The translations under genes were made by a program, and so were the position numbers. Positions 9,295 to 17,011 of a DNA stretch of 64,000 nucleotides are shown one piece after another. Numbering within the stretch: position 1 is the stretch's first letter; every line of letters begins with the position of its first letter. Under the pieces are notes generated by a model, which was given only the letters and a program-made list of their open reading frames with translations, was not told the DNA's origin and searched no databases. The stretch is from Campylobacteraceae bacterium (GTDB lineage Bacteria > Campylobacterota > Campylobacteria > Campylobacterales > Arcobacteraceae). The stretch is taken from the NCBI GenBank assembly GCA_013215945.1, contig JABSOM010000015.1, positions 1-64,000 of the forward strand, given 5' to 3'.

Positions 9295-9681
9295 TTATTT
9301 TTTAAGATTTTTGTTTATGCTATTTTTATAAACAATACCATCAATTCCTAAGACAGCAAGTTCTTCTATTTCATGATCTTTTTCAATGATACATAAAACT
9401 TTTGTATCAAACATATAATGCTCAGCTATTTTTTGTACCTTAATCGCCAAGTCTTTTTCACATAAAAGATACTGTGCATTTAATGCATTTGCAAAAATAC
9501 TCTCTTCTATACTGGATACAAGAACAGAAAAATTTATTTGGTTCGTACTTGAGTATTTTAATAAATCTTTTTCATAAACAAATAAAACAGAACTGTTTGC
9601 TTTTGTATACGAGATTTCTTCTTTATTATTTACATAAACGAATCTTTCGTAAGCTAATAGTTCATGTCCAATAATAATCAT
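9295..9681 (-). CDS. Conserved-looking hypothetical protein, about 128 aa
   Basis: I place the start at the ATG at 9681, which overlaps the stop of the upstream gene in the pattern ATGA; an ATG at 9690 and a TTG at 9702 are further upstream in the same frame but would lie inside that gene. The protein begins MIIIGHELLAYERFVYV and alternates short hydrophobic strands and helices without signal peptide or membrane segment, so it is probably a small cytosolic alpha/beta protein. Two Cys residues occur apart and suggest no metal site. I do not recognise a family. Its conserved-operon setting (ribA-rsmG-PP0621-this-52 aa-glyS) is the only functional hint. Confidence 0.7.
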   Translation of the reverse strand: MIIIGHELLAYERFVYVNNKEEISYTKANSSVLFVYEKDLLKYSSTNQINFSVLVSSIEESIFANALNAQYLLCEKDLAIKVQKIAEHYMFDTKVLCIIEKDHEIEELAVLGIDGIVYKNSINKNLKK

Positions 9682-9887
9682 TGCAAACATTCTTTTGAAC
9701 AAAAATACTTTCCATTTGATAAAATAGCATCTTCTTTGCTTACAAAAGTTTTACATGTTGGGCAAGCATCCATTATTTCTTCATCTTTTTTCATAGATTT
9801 TTTAATTTCACTTTCTCTGCTTTTTTTAAAAAACACAAGATAAACAATGAAAATAACAGCTAAAAAAGCCAATGCTTTAAAAATCAT
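9678..9887 (-). CDS. PP0621-family small membrane protein with Cys4 zinc site
   Basis: 69 aa: an N-terminal hydrophobic helix (about residues 4-20), a charged linker, then CPTC and FCSKEC, a compact zinc-finger-like cysteine arrangement. This matches the small PP0621-type proteins found beside unrelated housekeeping genes in many proteobacteria; their function is not established. The start ATG overlaps the rsmG stop by four bases (ATGA) and the stop overlaps the next gene likewise, so it lies inside a translationally coupled run. Confidence 0.8.
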   Translation of the reverse strand: MIFKALAFLAVIFIVYLVFFKKSRESEIKKSMKKDEEIMDACPTCKTFVSKEDAILSNGKYFCSKECLQ

Positions 9888-10471
9888 TTTTGTCCTTTTA
9901 TATACAAATAATTTCTCTCATTTACTGGATATATTTTATAATTCTTAATTTTAGCATTTTCAAGCTCACTCTTGAGCATAGAACCTTTATAAAATAAAAA
10001 GGAAGTGTTTTCAGAGCTTAAATTTTTTGTTAATTCCATTAGTAGTGCTGTATTTGTTACTGCTCTTGAGGTAAATAAATCAACCTTAATCTCTTGTACA
10101 TTTTCTATTCTGTTGCAAATAATTTCAACATTTGCAAGTTTTAAAGAATTTTTTATAAAATTAAGAAAAGCAACTCTTTTTGCTCTGGGTTCAATTAAGT
10201 ACGCTTTAACCTCAGGTTTTGCCATTGCAAGAATTAAGCCAGGATAACCAGCTCCTGTTCCAATATCGGCAAAAGATTCAAAAGAATCTAAAAAACTTAA
10301 AGGATAAATAGAATCCATAATGTTTTTCTCAATTTTTTGCGTTTCTAATTCCGCACTTAAATTGTGAATCTTACCCCATTCTTGTAATGTCTGTATAAAT
10401 TTATTACAATTTTCATAAAATTTTTCATCAAAATTAAGATTGATTTTTTCACATTGATTTTTTAAATTCAT
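9884..10471 (-). CDS. rsmG: 16S rRNA (guanine527-N7)-methyltransferase RsmG
   Basis: 195 aa, slightly shorter than the E. coli protein (207). The S-adenosylmethionine site 'ADIGTGAGYPGL' is canonical for RsmG (formerly GidB), followed by 'YLIEPRAKRVAFL' and 'FTSRAV'. It modifies G527 of 16S rRNA in the 530 loop; loss of the enzyme gives low-level streptomycin resistance in studied species. It lies eight bases after ribA and overlaps the downstream PP0621 gene, as part of the minus-strand operon. Confidence 0.95.
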   Translation of the reverse strand: MNLKNQCEKINLNFDEKFYENCNKFIQTLQEWGKIHNLSAELETQKIEKNIMDSIYPLSFLDSFESFADIGTGAGYPGLILAMAKPEVKAYLIEPRAKRVAFLNFIKNSLKLANVEIICNRIENVQEIKVDLFTSRAVTNTALLMELTKNLSSENTSFLFYKGSMLKSELENAKIKNYKIYPVNERNYLYIKGQK

Positions 10472-10479
10472 TATATTCC

Positions 10480-11055
10480 TTATAAAAGATGACCCATTTT
10501 TTCTTTTTTAGTCTCTAAATAGCTTTTATTGTATTTGTTTACTTCTGTTATTGATGGAATGCGCTCAATTATTTTTATTCCAATAGATTCCATGTATTTT
10601 ATTTTTTTTGGATTATTTGTAATAAGTTTAATGCTTGAAATATTTAAATCTTTTAATATTTCTTCCACAATTAAATAATATCGTTCATCTTCATCAAAAC
10701 CTAATTCAAGATTAGCTTCAATAGTATTTCTACCTTGTTCTTGTAAACAATAAGCGTTAACTTTATTTACCAAGCCAATATTACGACCTTCTTGCCTGTG
10801 ATAGATAATAAGACCACCATTTTTAGAAATAAATTCTAAGGCTTGATGCAATTGATTTTGGCAATCGCATTTTAAGCTGCCAAAAGTATCTCCTGTTAGA
10901 CATTCTGAATGAACCCTTACATAAGGAGAATCAAGACGTTCAAAATCTTGGCTCATTATCGCCAGGTGTTCTTGGTTATTTTCTTTATATGCTTTAATTT
11001 TAAAAGTCCCAAACTTTGTTGGTAAACTTGCAAAACTAGATTTTTCTATGTTCAT
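10480..11055 (-). CDS. ribA: GTP cyclohydrolase II (riboflavin biosynthesis)
   Basis: 191 aa, full length for the single-domain enzyme (E. coli 196). It shows the zinc cysteines in 'SECLTGDTFGSLKCDC', the GTP-contacting 'YHRQEGRNIGL', and 'TNNPKKIKYMESIGI' near the C-terminus. It converts GTP to 2,5-diamino-6-ribosylamino-4(3H)-pyrimidinone phosphate, formate and pyrophosphate, the first step towards flavins. It is the first gene of the operon running down to glyS and is divergent from hemB with a 61-base shared promoter region. Confidence 0.96.
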   Translation of the reverse strand: MNIEKSSFASLPTKFGTFKIKAYKENNQEHLAIMSQDFERLDSPYVRVHSECLTGDTFGSLKCDCQNQLHQALEFISKNGGLIIYHRQEGRNIGLVNKVNAYCLQEQGRNTIEANLELGFDEDERYYLIVEEILKDLNISSIKLITNNPKKIKYMESIGIKIIERIPSITEVNKYNKSYLETKKEKMGHLL

Positions 11056-11090
11056 AAGTATTTAAACCTTATATTGTTAAAATAGGCGCA

Positions 11091-11096
11091 TATAAT
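11091..11096 (+). promoter_or_regulatory. -10 box of hemB promoter
   Basis: TATAAT, 20 bases before the hemB ATG, inside the short ribA-hemB divergent spacer. No convincing -35 hexamer is seen, which is normal for sigma-70 promoters of Campylobacterota. Confidence 0.6.
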
Positions 11097-11116
11097 ATCT
11101 AAAAAAGGTAAACAGA

Positions 11117-12091
11117 ATGTTTAAAAGATTTCGTAGACTTAGAATTAATGAAACTTTAAGAAATATGGTAAGTGAAACAAGCTTAAGTACGCAAGACTTT
11201 ATCTATCCATTATTTGTAGTTGAAGGTAAAAATATTAAAAATGAAGTAAGCTCAATGCCTGGTGTTTTCCAAATGAGTTTAGATTCGATTTTAAAAGAGT
11301 GTGAAGAATTAGTTGAGATGGGATTAAACTCCATTATTTTATTTGCAATACCTACCCTTAAAGACTCAATAGGAAGTGAATGTTTGGATGAAAATAGTTT
11401 AATTTCAAGAAGTGTACAAGCTATTAAAAAAGATTTCCCCAATATGTTTATTGTGAGTGATTTATGTTTTTGTGAGTATACAGATCATGGTCATTGTGGT
11501 ATCATTGATCCCAAAACAAATACAGTACACAATGATAAAACACTGGAGATATCTGCTCAACAGGCTTTAGTTCATGCAAGAGCAGGTGTTGATATGATTG
11601 CTCCTTCTGGAATGATGGATGGGATTATTAAAACCTTAAGAAAAGTTCTGGATGACAATGGTTTTGAAAACCTTCCTATTATGGCGTACTCAAGTAAATT
11701 CGCTTCTGGTTATTATGGGCCTTTTGGGGATGTTGCACAAAGTGCTCCTTCTTATGGCGACAGGAAAACGTACCAAATGAATCCAGGAAACCGCCTAGAA
11801 GCTATTGAAGAATCTTTGGCTGATGAAGCAGAAGGGGCTGATATCTTAATGGTTAAACCTGCCCTTTCTTTTCTAGATATTATTAGAGATATAAGAAATA
11901 GAAGTAATTTACCCTTAGCTGCTTACAATGTTTCAGGCGAATATGCTATGCTAAAACATGCAGGGAATGCTGGGTTAATTGATTATGAGCGTGTGATGAT
12001 GGAAACACTAATTTCTTTTAAAAGAGCCGGAGCTGATATTATTATTTCTTATCATGCAAAAGAAGCGTGTTTGCTTTTAAAAGGTAAATAA
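11117..12091 (+). CDS. hemB: Delta-aminolevulinic acid dehydratase (porphobilinogen synthase)
   Basis: 324 aa, normal length. Metal-site cysteines occur in '[15 protein letters not shown]'; the two active-site lysines are in '[16 protein letters not shown]' and '[11 protein letters not shown]'. The enzyme condenses two 5-aminolevulinate molecules to porphobilinogen in tetrapyrrole synthesis. It has its own promoter (TATAAT at 11091) and an AAAGGT ribosome site, and is followed by a terminator, so it is likely monocistronic. Haem demand is plausible here given the cytochrome c biogenesis gene at 43 kb. Confidence 0.98.
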   Translation: MFKRFRRLRINETLRNMVSETSLSTQDFIYPLFVVEGKNIKNEVSSMPGVFQMSLDSILKECEELVEMGLNSIILFAIPTLKDSIGSECLDENSLISRSVQAIKKDFPNMFIVSDLCFCEYTDHGHCGIIDPKTNTVHNDKTLEISAQQALVHARAGVDMIAPSGMMDGIIKTLRKVLDDNGFENLPIMAYSSKFASGYYGPFGDVAQSAPSYGDRKTYQMNPGNRLEAIEESLADEAEGADILMVKPALSFLDIIRDIRNRSNLPLAAYNVSGEYAMLKHAGNAGLIDYERVMMETLISFKRAGADIIISYHAKEACLLLKGK

Positions 12092-12115
12092 CGTTTACCT
12101 CTTTGCTTTTATTTC
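12082..12115 (+). terminator. Terminator of hemB
   Basis: AGGTAAA (12082-12088) pairs with TTTACCT (12094-12100) around a five-base loop and is followed by a T-rich stretch CTTTGCTTTTATTTC. The stem includes the hemB stop codon. Confidence 0.65.
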
Positions 12116-12133
12116 TAAAGTAAGGAAAATTAA

Positions 12134-12164
12134 GTATATTTCATTTCGTTATAATGAAATATAC
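12134..12164. repeat. Perfect 12-base inverted repeat upstream of argF
   Basis: GTATATTTCATT (12134-12145) and AATGAAATATAC (12153-12164) are exact reverse complements with a seven-base spacer TCGTTAT. A TATAAT hexamer (12150-12155) straddles the spacer and right arm, so the element could be an operator over a promoter for argF, or simply a stem-loop. It lacks a T-tract, so it is not an obvious terminator. Confidence 0.6.
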
Positions 12165-12205
12165 AAAATTTAAAAGTGTTAATGTTTTATTAATCTATAT
12201 GCCTT

Positions 12206-12246
12206 ATACTAAAAAACATTGTTTCTTAGTATCTTTGATAACTAAG
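12206..12246 (+). promoter_or_regulatory. Possible alternative-hairpin leader of argF
   Basis: Two mutually exclusive stems share one segment. ATACTAA (12206-12212) can pair with TTAGTAT (12226-12232); alternatively CTTAGTATC (12225-12233) can pair with GAT-A-ACTAAG (12237-12246). The layout resembles an attenuator switch in the transcript leading to argF (start 12355). No T-tract follows the second stem, so if real it may act on translation or RNA stability. Inference only. Confidence 0.3.
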
Positions 12247-12354
12247 ATAATAAAAATAGGCACAAGTAAAAAACCCACCCTATTAAGAATATAATAATTG
12301 CAATTTGAATATAATGTCTTTTTTAATAAGATAAAGTACTTACAAAGGATTAAC

Positions 12355-13281
12355 TTGAAACATTTTTTAACATTAAAAGACTATTCAAAAGATGAAATTC
12401 TAGAAATATTAGAACTGGCAAGAAAAATAAAAATAGAAACAAAAAATAAAATTTTTAAAGATTATTTACCAAAACAAACCCTAGCAATGATATTTGAAAA
12501 GAGTTCTACACGAACAAGAGTATCTTTTGAAACAGGTATTTATCAACTGGGAGGTATTGGACTGTTTTTATCTTCTAATGATATACAATTAGGCAGAGGA
12601 GAACCTATGCGTGATACTTCTAGCGTCATTTCAAGAATGGTTGATATGGCAATGATAAGAACAACAGCACAAGCAAATATTGAAGAATTTGCAAAATACT
12701 CAAAAGTACCTGTTATTAATGGTTTAAGTGATGAATATCATCCTGTTCAGTTAATGGCTGATTATCTTACCATTCAAGAATGCAATAAAGATGAAAATTT
12801 AATTGTTGCTTATATTGGAGATGGAAATAACCTAGCACATTCTTGGCTAAATCTTTGTGCTAAAATTGGTTTTGAATTACGAATTGCTACGCCTATTGGT
12901 TATGAAGTAGATCAAGACATCTTAAAAGAAGCACTAAAAGATGCTAAATTATCAGGTGCTAAAATCACTATTTATAATGACCCAAAACTTGCTGTTAAAG
13001 GTGCAAGTGTTGTTACTACAGATACGTGGGTATCTATGGGACAAGAAGATGAGAAAGAAAAAAGAATCAAAGACTTTACAGGTTATATAGTTGATAATAA
13101 AATGATGCAAGAAGCACAAAATGATGCAATATTTCTTCATTGTTTACCAGCTTATCGAGGATATGAAGTAAGTGCTGAAGTTTTAGAATCAAAAGCAAGT
13201 AAAATTTTTGAAGAAGCAGAAAACAGACTTCATGCCCAAAAAGGTATTATGGTTTGGTTGGATTCAAAAAGAAACGACTAA
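12355..13281 (+). CDS. argF: Ornithine carbamoyltransferase
   Basis: 308 aa from a TTG start at 12355, chosen because AAAGGA lies six bases before it and the product then opens '[15 protein letters not shown]', the usual N-terminus; the frame stays open upstream to 12298 but that would add unrelated residues. Carbamoyl-phosphate site '[11 protein letters not shown]', 'HPVQ' and the ornithine-site 'HCLPAYRG' are all present. It makes citrulline from ornithine and carbamoyl phosphate in arginine biosynthesis; argG, the next pathway step, is at 25.8 kb. A 263-base leader with stem-loops precedes it. Confidence 0.96.
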   Translation: MKHFLTLKDYSKDEILEILELARKIKIETKNKIFKDYLPKQTLAMIFEKSSTRTRVSFETGIYQLGGIGLFLSSNDIQLGRGEPMRDTSSVISRMVDMAMIRTTAQANIEEFAKYSKVPVINGLSDEYHPVQLMADYLTIQECNKDENLIVAYIGDGNNLAHSWLNLCAKIGFELRIATPIGYEVDQDILKEALKDAKLSGAKITIYNDPKLAVKGASVVTTDTWVSMGQEDEKEKRIKDFTGYIVDNKMMQEAQNDAIFLHCLPAYRGYEVSAEVLESKASKIFEEAENRLHAQKGIMVWLDSKRND

Positions 13282-13282
13282 A

Positions 13283-13308
13283 AAGGGCTAAGTATTAGCT
13301 CTTTTTTT
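13283..13308 (+). terminator. Terminator of argF
   Basis: GGGCTAA pairs with TTAGCTC (one G-U pair) around GTA and is followed by a run of seven T, starting two bases after the argF stop. Confidence 0.85.
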
Positions 13309-13425
13309 AAATGATTCATTATTTAAAACACTTATATCCAACTCAAATTTAAAAAAAAATTATAGAATACAGGTATTAAAACTGTATTTAAAACCCCCAT
13401 TAAAATAATTACCTAAAGGATTAAG

Positions 13426-14241
13426 ATGGAATTTTGGCAAAATATTTATACAAATTTTGACCCTGTAGCATTTAGTATATCTTCTGTATCTGTTCATTGG
13501 TACGGAATTATGTATGCAACTGCTCTACTATCTGCAATCTTTGTTGCAAAAGAATTGATTAAAAGAGATAATATTAATATAAAAGAGGCTGTTTTTGATT
13601 CCTATATTTGGTGGGTTGAAATTGGTGTTATTTTAGGTGCAAGAATTGGCTATGTTTTATTTTATGATACACAAACATCTTATTATTTAAGTCACCCTTG
13701 GCAAATATTCAATCCTTTTGTAAATGGCGAATTTACAGGAATTTCTGGAATGTCTTATCATGGAGCAGTAATTGGTTTTGCAATCGCTTCTTATTTATTT
13801 TGTAGAAAAAATAAACTGTCCATGCTTTTTTTAGCAGATATCTCAGTTGTTGGGATTTCTTTTGGTTATACTTTTGGACGTATTGGAAATTTTTTAAATC
13901 AAGAACTAATTGGACGTACAACTGATCTTCCTTGGGGAATTTATGTGGGAGACAGTTTAAGGCATCCCTCTGCTTTGTATGAAGCTTTTTTAGAAGGTTT
14001 TGTGATATTTGTTATCTTGTTTATGTATCGTAATAAAACAAAGTTTACAGGACAGTTATTTTTAATGTATGGATTTTTATACTCTTTAATGAGGATTATT
14101 GCAGAAATGTACAGAGAACCCGATATCCAATTGGGATTTTTGTTTAATACTTCTTGGTTAACAATGGGTATGCTTATTTCATTTATATTCGCAAGTATTT
14201 GTTTGATGATTATCTTAAAAGTAAAAAAACAAAAAGCCTAG
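13426..14241 (+). CDS. lgt: Prolipoprotein diacylglyceryl transferase
   Basis: 271 aa integral membrane protein with about seven hydrophobic segments. The family signature 'GRIGNFLNQELIGR' and the 'SYHGAVIG' and 'RHPSALYEA' motifs are intact. It transfers diacylglycerol from phosphatidylglycerol to the lipobox cysteine of prelipoproteins, the first step of lipoprotein maturation; the lipoprotein encoded at 49672 is a likely client. AAAGGA precedes the ATG. The stop codon lies inside a bidirectional terminator. Confidence 0.97.
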   Translation: MEFWQNIYTNFDPVAFSISSVSVHWYGIMYATALLSAIFVAKELIKRDNINIKEAVFDSYIWWVEIGVILGARIGYVLFYDTQTSYYLSHPWQIFNPFVNGEFTGISGMSYHGAVIGFAIASYLFCRKNKLSMLFLADISVVGISFGYTFGRIGNFLNQELIGRTTDLPWGIYVGDSLRHPSALYEAFLEGFVIFVILFMYRNKTKFTGQLFLMYGFLYSLMRIIAEMYREPDIQLGFLFNTSWLTMGMLISFIFASICLMIILKVKKQKA

Positions 14242-14254
14242 GCTTTTTGTTTTT
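14225..14254. terminator. Bidirectional terminator between lgt and the receiver-PAS gene
   Basis: A perfect inverted repeat, AAAAACAAAAAGCC with GGCTTTTTGTTTTT, with almost no loop. It has T-tracts on both strands and serves the two convergent genes, overlapping both stop codons. Confidence 0.88.
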
Positions 14255-15527
14255 AAGAGCCTATCTTAATTAAGGAACTTAGATCCTCAATTCTTTTTAA
14301 ATGATTATCAGAAATAGACTGTAAGACTTTAATAGATTCTTGCGCTTTAATTAACTTATCATCAAGCATCATTTCTCTTTTTTTTGATTTTTCATATTTA
14401 AAGTTAGCTGATTCCATGATTTTATGCAATTTAATCATTCTGTCTTTGTATGAAGCCTGTAAGGTATAATTTTTGGTATCAATTGCTTTTATTTTATTTT
14501 CAAGTCCTAAAACTCTTGCTTTCTCTTCGATTAGTCTGTTTCTTGATGTTTTTAATTGGGATTCAATATTAACAATAAATTCATTAATTTTTTCATTTTT
14601 TATTATTTCTTGTAAAGAATTTTCTTTTTTTGCTAATTCAAGTTTGCTACTTAATCTTGTTTCTAATGAGTTTTCATCTTCTAAGAATTTTGATTTTTGC
14701 TTTAAAATATATCGTTTGAGTGTTTGTTTTTCTTCTTCTTCTTTAGTAATTAAAAACCCAATATAAATAAATTCTATTAACATACCTTCTAGATCAAAAA
14801 TGGGAATGATAGTTGTTTTTGTATAAAAAGTACTTCCCTCTTTGGTAATATTTTTAAGTTTACCTCTCCATATTTTTTTTGAGTTAATACAGTCGTGAAT
14901 ATTTTTATAAAATTCACTTGATACAGCAGGATGTCTAATTATACTTCTATTAAAACCTAATAATTCATCTTCCTTATAATCAGAAACATCACAAAATAAT
15001 TTATTGACTTGAGTTATTATTCCCTCAGGATTTGTTTTACTAATAAGATTCTGTTTATCTAAAACAGCTTGAAAACTCTCTAGTTCGTTTTTTTGTTGTT
15101 TAATAAGTTTAATATTATTAATTTCAGAGAGGATATTTAAAATGATTTTTAACGTTGTTGTTAATTGCATGGGTTTTAAAATATAATCTGCAACTTTAAG
15201 TTTAATGGATTTAATGATATTTTCAGTATCTGAAAAAGCAGTTGATACTAAGATAGGGATTCTTTTGTCTTTTATTCTTACTTGAATCATAAAAGAAATA
15301 CCATCCATTTTCGGCATATTTAAATCAGTGATAATAATATCAATTGATTCTTGATATTTTAGATAAAGCTCAAGTCCTTCTTGTCCATTAGCTGCAGTAT
15401 AGACATTTTTGAAAAATTTTTGAAGGATTCCGCTTGTTTCTTTTCTAATAGTGTCTTCGTCTTCAAGATAAAGGATAGAAGAAGAGGAGAGTATACTATC
15501 CTTGAACTGACTATTAGCAGCAGCCAT
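14253..15527 (-). CDS. Response regulator with receiver, Aer-like PAS and long coiled coil
   Basis: I start it at the ATG at 15527 (424 aa), one base after the stop of the zinc-ribbon gene; the frame is open upstream but overlaps that gene. Residues about 15-135 are a receiver (phosphoacceptor Asp68 in IITDLNMPKMDG, LKPM for the switch lysine). About 165-270 is a PAS domain with 'SIIRHPAVSSEFYKNI' and 'KIWRGKLKN', which resembles the FAD-binding PAS of the Aer aerotaxis receptor. About 275-424 is predicted coiled coil. No output enzyme or DNA-binding domain is visible, so it may act by protein-protein contacts. It is the last gene of the 16.9-14.3 kb operon. Confidence 0.82.
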   Translation of the reverse strand: MAAANSQFKDSILSSSSILYLEDEDTIRKETSGILQKFFKNVYTAANGQEGLELYLKYQESIDIIITDLNMPKMDGISFMIQVRIKDKRIPILVSTAFSDTENIIKSIKLKVADYILKPMQLTTTLKIILNILSEINNIKLIKQQKNELESFQAVLDKQNLISKTNPEGIITQVNKLFCDVSDYKEDELLGFNRSIIRHPAVSSEFYKNIHDCINSKKIWRGKLKNITKEGSTFYTKTTIIPIFDLEGMLIEFIYIGFLITKEEEEKQTLKRYILKQKSKFLEDENSLETRLSSKLELAKKENSLQEIIKNEKINEFIVNIESQLKTSRNRLIEEKARVLGLENKIKAIDTKNYTLQASYKDRMIKLHKIMESANFKYEKSKKREMMLDDKLIKAQESIKVLQSISDNHLKRIEDLSSLIKIGS

Positions 15528-15528
15528 T

Positions 15529-15987
15529 TTACGACCTAATTTTTTTGTATTTTTCTGTAATACTATCGTCTTTATTTTTATAGCCATTTTTTTCAGCTAA
15601 TTTGTCTATTTTTATAATCAAGGGTTTTAATTCAAGATTGTGACGTTTTGCAAAAAATTTAATTTCTTCTTCTCTTTGTTCTTTGTTGCAGAAATAATAA
15701 AGTCTAACTAAAAAATAGTTTGACACTTCATCATCATGAGTATATCCATATTCAGCGGCAAGATTATTGATTTTATCTTTAACCAAATCAATTCTCCATC
15801 CATGTCTTGTAGCAAACTCTTCAATTTTAACATCTTTTTGTTCTTGTGTACAGAATATAAAAATATTTTTAATGAAAAGTTTTGGAATCTGAATTGCAAT
15901 TAATTGAAAATAATTTTCTTTACAATGCTTAGAACAAAAAGCTTTACTCATTGCAATTTTTTTATTACAAAATGGGCAATGTGACAT
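15529..15987 (-). CDS. Zinc-ribbon protein with two tandem 40-residue repeats
   Basis: 152 aa. The N-terminus carries CPFC (residues 4-7) and FCSKHC, a four-cysteine zinc ribbon of the kind seen in small DUF2116-like proteins. The rest holds two similar segments, 'FCTQEQKDVKIEEFATRHGW...NNLAAEYGY' and 'FCNKEQREEEIKFFAKRHNL...DKLAEKNGY', probably paired helical units that look like small helix-turn-helix modules. I do not know this architecture. Its ATG overlaps the stop of the 64-aa gene (TAATG) and its stop lies one base before the receiver-PAS gene, so it is co-translated with signalling proteins. Confidence 0.75.
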   Translation of the reverse strand: MSHCPFCNKKIAMSKAFCSKHCKENYFQLIAIQIPKLFIKNIFIFCTQEQKDVKIEEFATRHGWRIDLVKDKINNLAAEYGYTHDDEVSNYFLVRLYYFCNKEQREEEIKFFAKRHNLELKPLIIKIDKLAEKNGYKNKDDSITEKYKKIRS

Positions 15988-16181
15988 TATGATTTACCTT
16001 TAGTTATTATTTTATACGTTTTTGCTTTAGTAATATCTTGCAAGAATTTTGGGTCAATTTCATGTAATGCAACGATATCTATAAAGTTATCGTGCATAAT
16101 CCACCCTTTTCCCGTATCAACAATATCTTCGCTTTCAAACATATTTATTAATTCTTCTCTTGTTACTATTACTTCATCCAT
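15987..16181 (-). CDS. Hypothetical 64-aa acidic protein
   Basis: A short soluble protein beginning MDEVIVTREELINMF, with no cysteine, signal peptide or membrane helix. It lies 26 bases after the OmpR-like regulator and overlaps the zinc-ribbon gene start by one base. I do not recognise it. Coupled spacing on both sides makes it a probable real gene with a role linked to its operon. Confidence 0.65.
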   Translation of the reverse strand: MDEVIVTREELINMFESEDIVDTGKGWIMHDNFIDIVALHEIDPKFLQDITKAKTYKIITKGKS

Positions 16182-16207
16182 TATACCACCCTAAACAAAG
16201 TTTAAAA

Positions 16208-16909
16208 TTAATTTTTGACTTCATCAATAACATAACCTTTATTAGAATGATTTCTAATAATTTCATAGTATGTTTTTTGTCTGATTTTATTTACTATATT
16301 TCTCATAGTGTAAATAGACATGTTCTTACCTTTCCACACAACATTTCTAATAATATCATAATCTATAATATCACCTTTTTTAATAATTAAAAGTTTTAGA
16401 AATGATTTTTCTAGTCTTGTAAAGTCAATTAAAGCTCCACCTGCTTTGAAAAATTGATCTCTGTATTCATCAAAGTAAATTCCATGTTGGAAATCATACT
16501 TATCCCCTCTTTTTGTTTGGTTAAGACACATAATTACTGCTAATTTAATGTCCTTCAATCTCAAAGGTTTTGTAGTAAAAGTGTAAGCACTGTTATTAAT
16601 AGCTGTAACAATATCATCATTCACTTCATCACTAGATACAATGATTTTAGGTAAGGTTGGAGCTACTTGTGTTAACTCATTACAGGTTTCACTAAAAGAA
16701 TAACCATCTAAACTCGTATCAATCAATACAATATCAAAGTTAGAGCTAGAGGCTGCTTCTACTGCTTCTTTAGCATTAGACATAATTTTTATTTCTTTAA
16801 AGTATTCATCTAACTCTTTTTCAAATGAATTCTTTATTTCAAGGTCGTTACTTATAACTAATAATTTTGCGTTATAAAGTTTTCTTATGTTTTTTACTGT
16901 TTTTAACAT
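16208..16909 (-). CDS. OmpR-type response regulator (receiver plus winged helix)
   Basis: 233 aa. Receiver domain about 14-130 with 'LLVISNDLEI', phosphoacceptor Asp64 in 'DIVLIDTSL' and switch Lys114 in 'TTKPL'. The C-terminal part, about 145-230, reads as a winged-helix DNA-binding domain ('LEKSFLKLLIIKKGDIIDYDII', 'MRNIVNKIRQKT', 'IRNHSNKGYVI'). One acidic-pocket position is Asn (Asn21-Asp22), which may weaken Mg2+ binding. It heads a four-gene operon without a partner kinase. DNA targets are unknown. Confidence 0.85.
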   Translation of the reverse strand: MLKTVKNIRKLYNAKLLVISNDLEIKNSFEKELDEYFKEIKIMSNAKEAVEAASSSNFDIVLIDTSLDGYSFSETCNELTQVAPTLPKIIVSSDEVNDDIVTAINNSAYTFTTKPLRLKDIKLAVIMCLNQTKRGDKYDFQHGIYFDEYRDQFFKAGGALIDFTRLEKSFLKLLIIKKGDIIDYDIIRNVVWKGKNMSIYTMRNIVNKIRQKTYYEIIRNHSNKGYVIDEVKN

Positions 16910-17011
16910 GATTTACTCTTTCTCTTTAGTATGTAAATAATTATAACTAAAATAATAAAACTTGTCAAAGATTTATTATTTTAAAATAAACTTTTTGTAC
17001 ATTTAATGTTA

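Noticed and set aside
12298-12354. Longer argF N-terminus
   Set aside because: The extra 19 codons do not resemble the family, and a ribosome site directly precedes TTG 12355.
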